From Caulobacteraceae bacterium (GTDB lineage Bacteria; Pseudomonadota; Alphaproteobacteria; Caulobacterales; Caulobacteraceae): 64,000 bases of DNA. The notes below the pieces were generated by a model. It was not told the origin of the DNA and made no database searches. It saw nothing but the letters and a program-made list of their open reading frames with translations. Below, piece after piece: positions 62,803 through 64,000 of the stretch (position 1 is its first letter; each line of letters starts with the position of its first letter). The stretch covers positions 1 to 64,000 of the forward strand of contig JAIYCQ010000016.1 in assembly GCA_027487945.1 (NCBI GenBank), read 5' to 3'. A program made the position numbers and the translations under genes.

Positions 62803-64000
62803 CTACCAGATCCGCACGCGCTCGGACGGCTTGACGTACATCGGATCGCCTTCCTTGACGTCGAAGGCGTCGTACCAGGCGTCGATGTTGCGCACCGTCC
62901 CGTAGGCCCGGAAGTAGGCCGGCGAGTGCGGGTCGGAGACGACCTGCTGCTTGATCGCGTCGTCGCGATACTTGGCGCGCCAGATCTGGGCGAAGCCGAG
63001 GAAGAACCGCTGGTCGCCGGTGAAGCCGTCGATCACCGGGGCGGGCTTGCCCCCCAGCGACAGATGGTAGGCGTCCAGCGCGATCAGCAGGCCGCCGAGG
63101 TCGCCGATGTTCTCGCCCATCGTCAGGTCGCCGTTCACGAAGATCCCGGGCAGGGCCTCGTACTTCGAGTACATCGCGCCCAGCTGGGTCGTGCGGCTCT
63201 TGAACTGCTCGGTGTCGGCCGGCAGCCACCAGTCGCGGAGCGTACCGTCGGCGTCGTACTTGGCGCCCTGGTCGTCGAAGCCGTGGCTGATCTCGTGACC
63301 GATAACCGCGCCGATGCCGCCGTAGTTGATGGCCGCGTCCGCTTCCGGATCGAAGAACGGCGGCTGCAGGATCGCCGCCGGGAACACGATCTCGTTCATG
63401 GTGGGGTTGTAGTAGGCGTTCACGGTCTGCGGGAACATGCCCCACTCGTCACGGTCGACCGGCTGGCCCAGCTTGGCGGTCTCGTAGGCCCAGTTGAAGG
63501 CGTTGATCCGCTCGATGTTGCCATAGAGGTCGTCGGCCTTGATCGTCAGGGCGCTGTAGTCCCGCCACTTGTCGGGGTAGCCGATCTTGACGGTGAAGGT
63601 GGCCAGCTTGGCCTGGGCCCGGGCCTTGGTCTCCGCGCTCATCCAGTCGAGCTTGTCGATCCGGCCCTTCATGGCGACCAGCAGGTCGTTGACCAGCTTT
63701 TCCATCTTGGCCTTGGATTCGGCGGGGAAGTAGGCCGCGACATAGAGCTTGCCGACCGCCTCGCCGAGATTGCCGCCGACCAGGGTGGAGCCACGCTTGG
63801 CGCGGGCGCGCTGTTGCGGCTGGCCCGACAGGGTCTTGCCGTAGAACTCGAAGTTGGCGTCGGCGAAGACCTTTGACAGATAGGGCGAGGCCTGGTCGGC
63901 GGTGTGGAAGGCCTGCCAGGCCTGCAGCGTCGCGATCGGGGTCTCGCCGAAGATGGCGGCGATCTTTGTGAAGGCCGAGGGTTCGCCGACCACAAGCTTG
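62803..64000 (-). CDS. M13-family zinc metallopeptidase (C-terminal part)
   Basis: The frame runs off the right edge, so the N-terminus and any signal peptide lie outside; at least 398 of about 690 residues are seen. M13 (neprilysin/PepO) motifs: VNAYYNPTMNEIVFPAAILQ, the zinc site VIGHEISHGFDDQGAKYD, third ligand in NGDLTMGENIGDLGG, and the C-terminal MYVKPSERVRIW. It cuts small peptides, usually outside the cytoplasm. It is the second large peptidase of the window after the M2 enzyme. Confidence 0.96.
   Translation of the reverse strand, partial: KLVVGEPSAFTKIAAIFGETPIATLQAWQAFHTADQASPYLSKVFADANFEFYGKTLSGQPQQRARAKRGSTLVGGNLGEAVGKLYVAAYFPAESKAKMEKLVNDLLVAMKGRIDKLDWMSAETKARAQAKLATFTVKIGYPDKWRDYSALTIKADDLYGNIERINAFNWAYETAKLGQPVDRDEWGMFPQTVNAYYNPTMNEIVFPAAILQPPFFDPEADAAINYGGIGAVIGHEISHGFDDQGAKYDADGTLRDWWLPADTEQFKSRTTQLGAMYSKYEALPGIFVNGDLTMGENIGDLGGLLIALDAYHLSLGGKPAPVIDGFTGDQRFFLGFAQIWRAKYRDDAIKQQVVSDPHSPAYFRAYGTVRNIDAWYDAFDVKEGDPMYVKPSERVRIW

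Overview
The window is about 64 kb of a GC-rich alphaproteobacterial chromosome. Gene content and order point to the order Caulobacterales (Caulobacter, Phenylobacterium or a close relative): the obg-proB-proA-nadD-rsfS-rlmH-envC-ctpA-rppH block, a SapC-family protein, large TonB-dependent receptors, an AtpD with a long Ala/Lys/Pro-rich N-terminus, and hisS-hisZ-hisG. The genus is inference. I see no tRNA, rRNA, CRISPR array, insertion sequence, integrase or prophage. This is core chromosome with dense, mostly essential or envelope genes.

Layout. 1-3.6 kb: end of the F1 ATP synthase operon (atpA partial, atpG, atpD, atpC). 3.6-4.9 kb: a secreted protein, then a guanidinium exporter gene (gdx/sugE) behind a clear two-hairpin guanidine-II riboswitch. 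5-6.7 kb: two alpha/beta hydrolases. 6.7-19 kb: a long minus-strand run for RNA, ribosome and envelope maintenance (rplU-rpmA, obg, proB-proA, nadD, rsfS, rlmH, EnvC-like, ctpA, divergent polysaccharide deacetylase, rppH), interrupted by a plus-strand DsbA-like gene. 19.2-21 kb: a probably zinc-regulated pair (NicO/RcnA-like membrane protein and a His-rich COG0523 GTPase) behind a 15-bp palindrome. 21-26.5 kb: exbD, a WD40 protein, nitroreductase, mtgA and an M2 peptidase. 26.6-31.4 kb: three tandem TadG-like von Willebrand A proteins. 31.5-37.6 kb: hybrid histidine kinase, 2-oxoglutarate oxygenase, OmpA lipoprotein, CPA2 antiporter. 37.8-41.4 kb: 3-oxoacid CoA-transferase, exported MsrA, GT39-type transferase. 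41.7-49.8 kb: an Oar-like TonB receptor, agmatine-to-putrescine genes aguA-aguB with a GNAT gene, and a ZnuD-like TonB receptor behind a second Zur-like palindrome. 50-55.5 kb: MaoC hydratases, SapC protein, oxidoreductase, DsbD-like protein. 56-64 kb: pgi, the hisS-hisZ-hisG operon with a His-rich leader peptide, a candidate small RNA, a P-loop ATPase and an M13 peptidase cut by the window edge.

The most interesting signals are non-coding: the guanidine-II riboswitch, the short reading frame with five His codons before hisS, the structured intergenic RNA candidate after hisG, two Zur-like operators far apart that tie together probable zinc genes, and a recurrent TTGACR-N4-YGTCAA palindrome. 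Among proteins, the middle TadG-like paralogue carries two tandem phage-style beta repeats that its neighbours lack. Two families of intergenic inverted repeats each recur three times.
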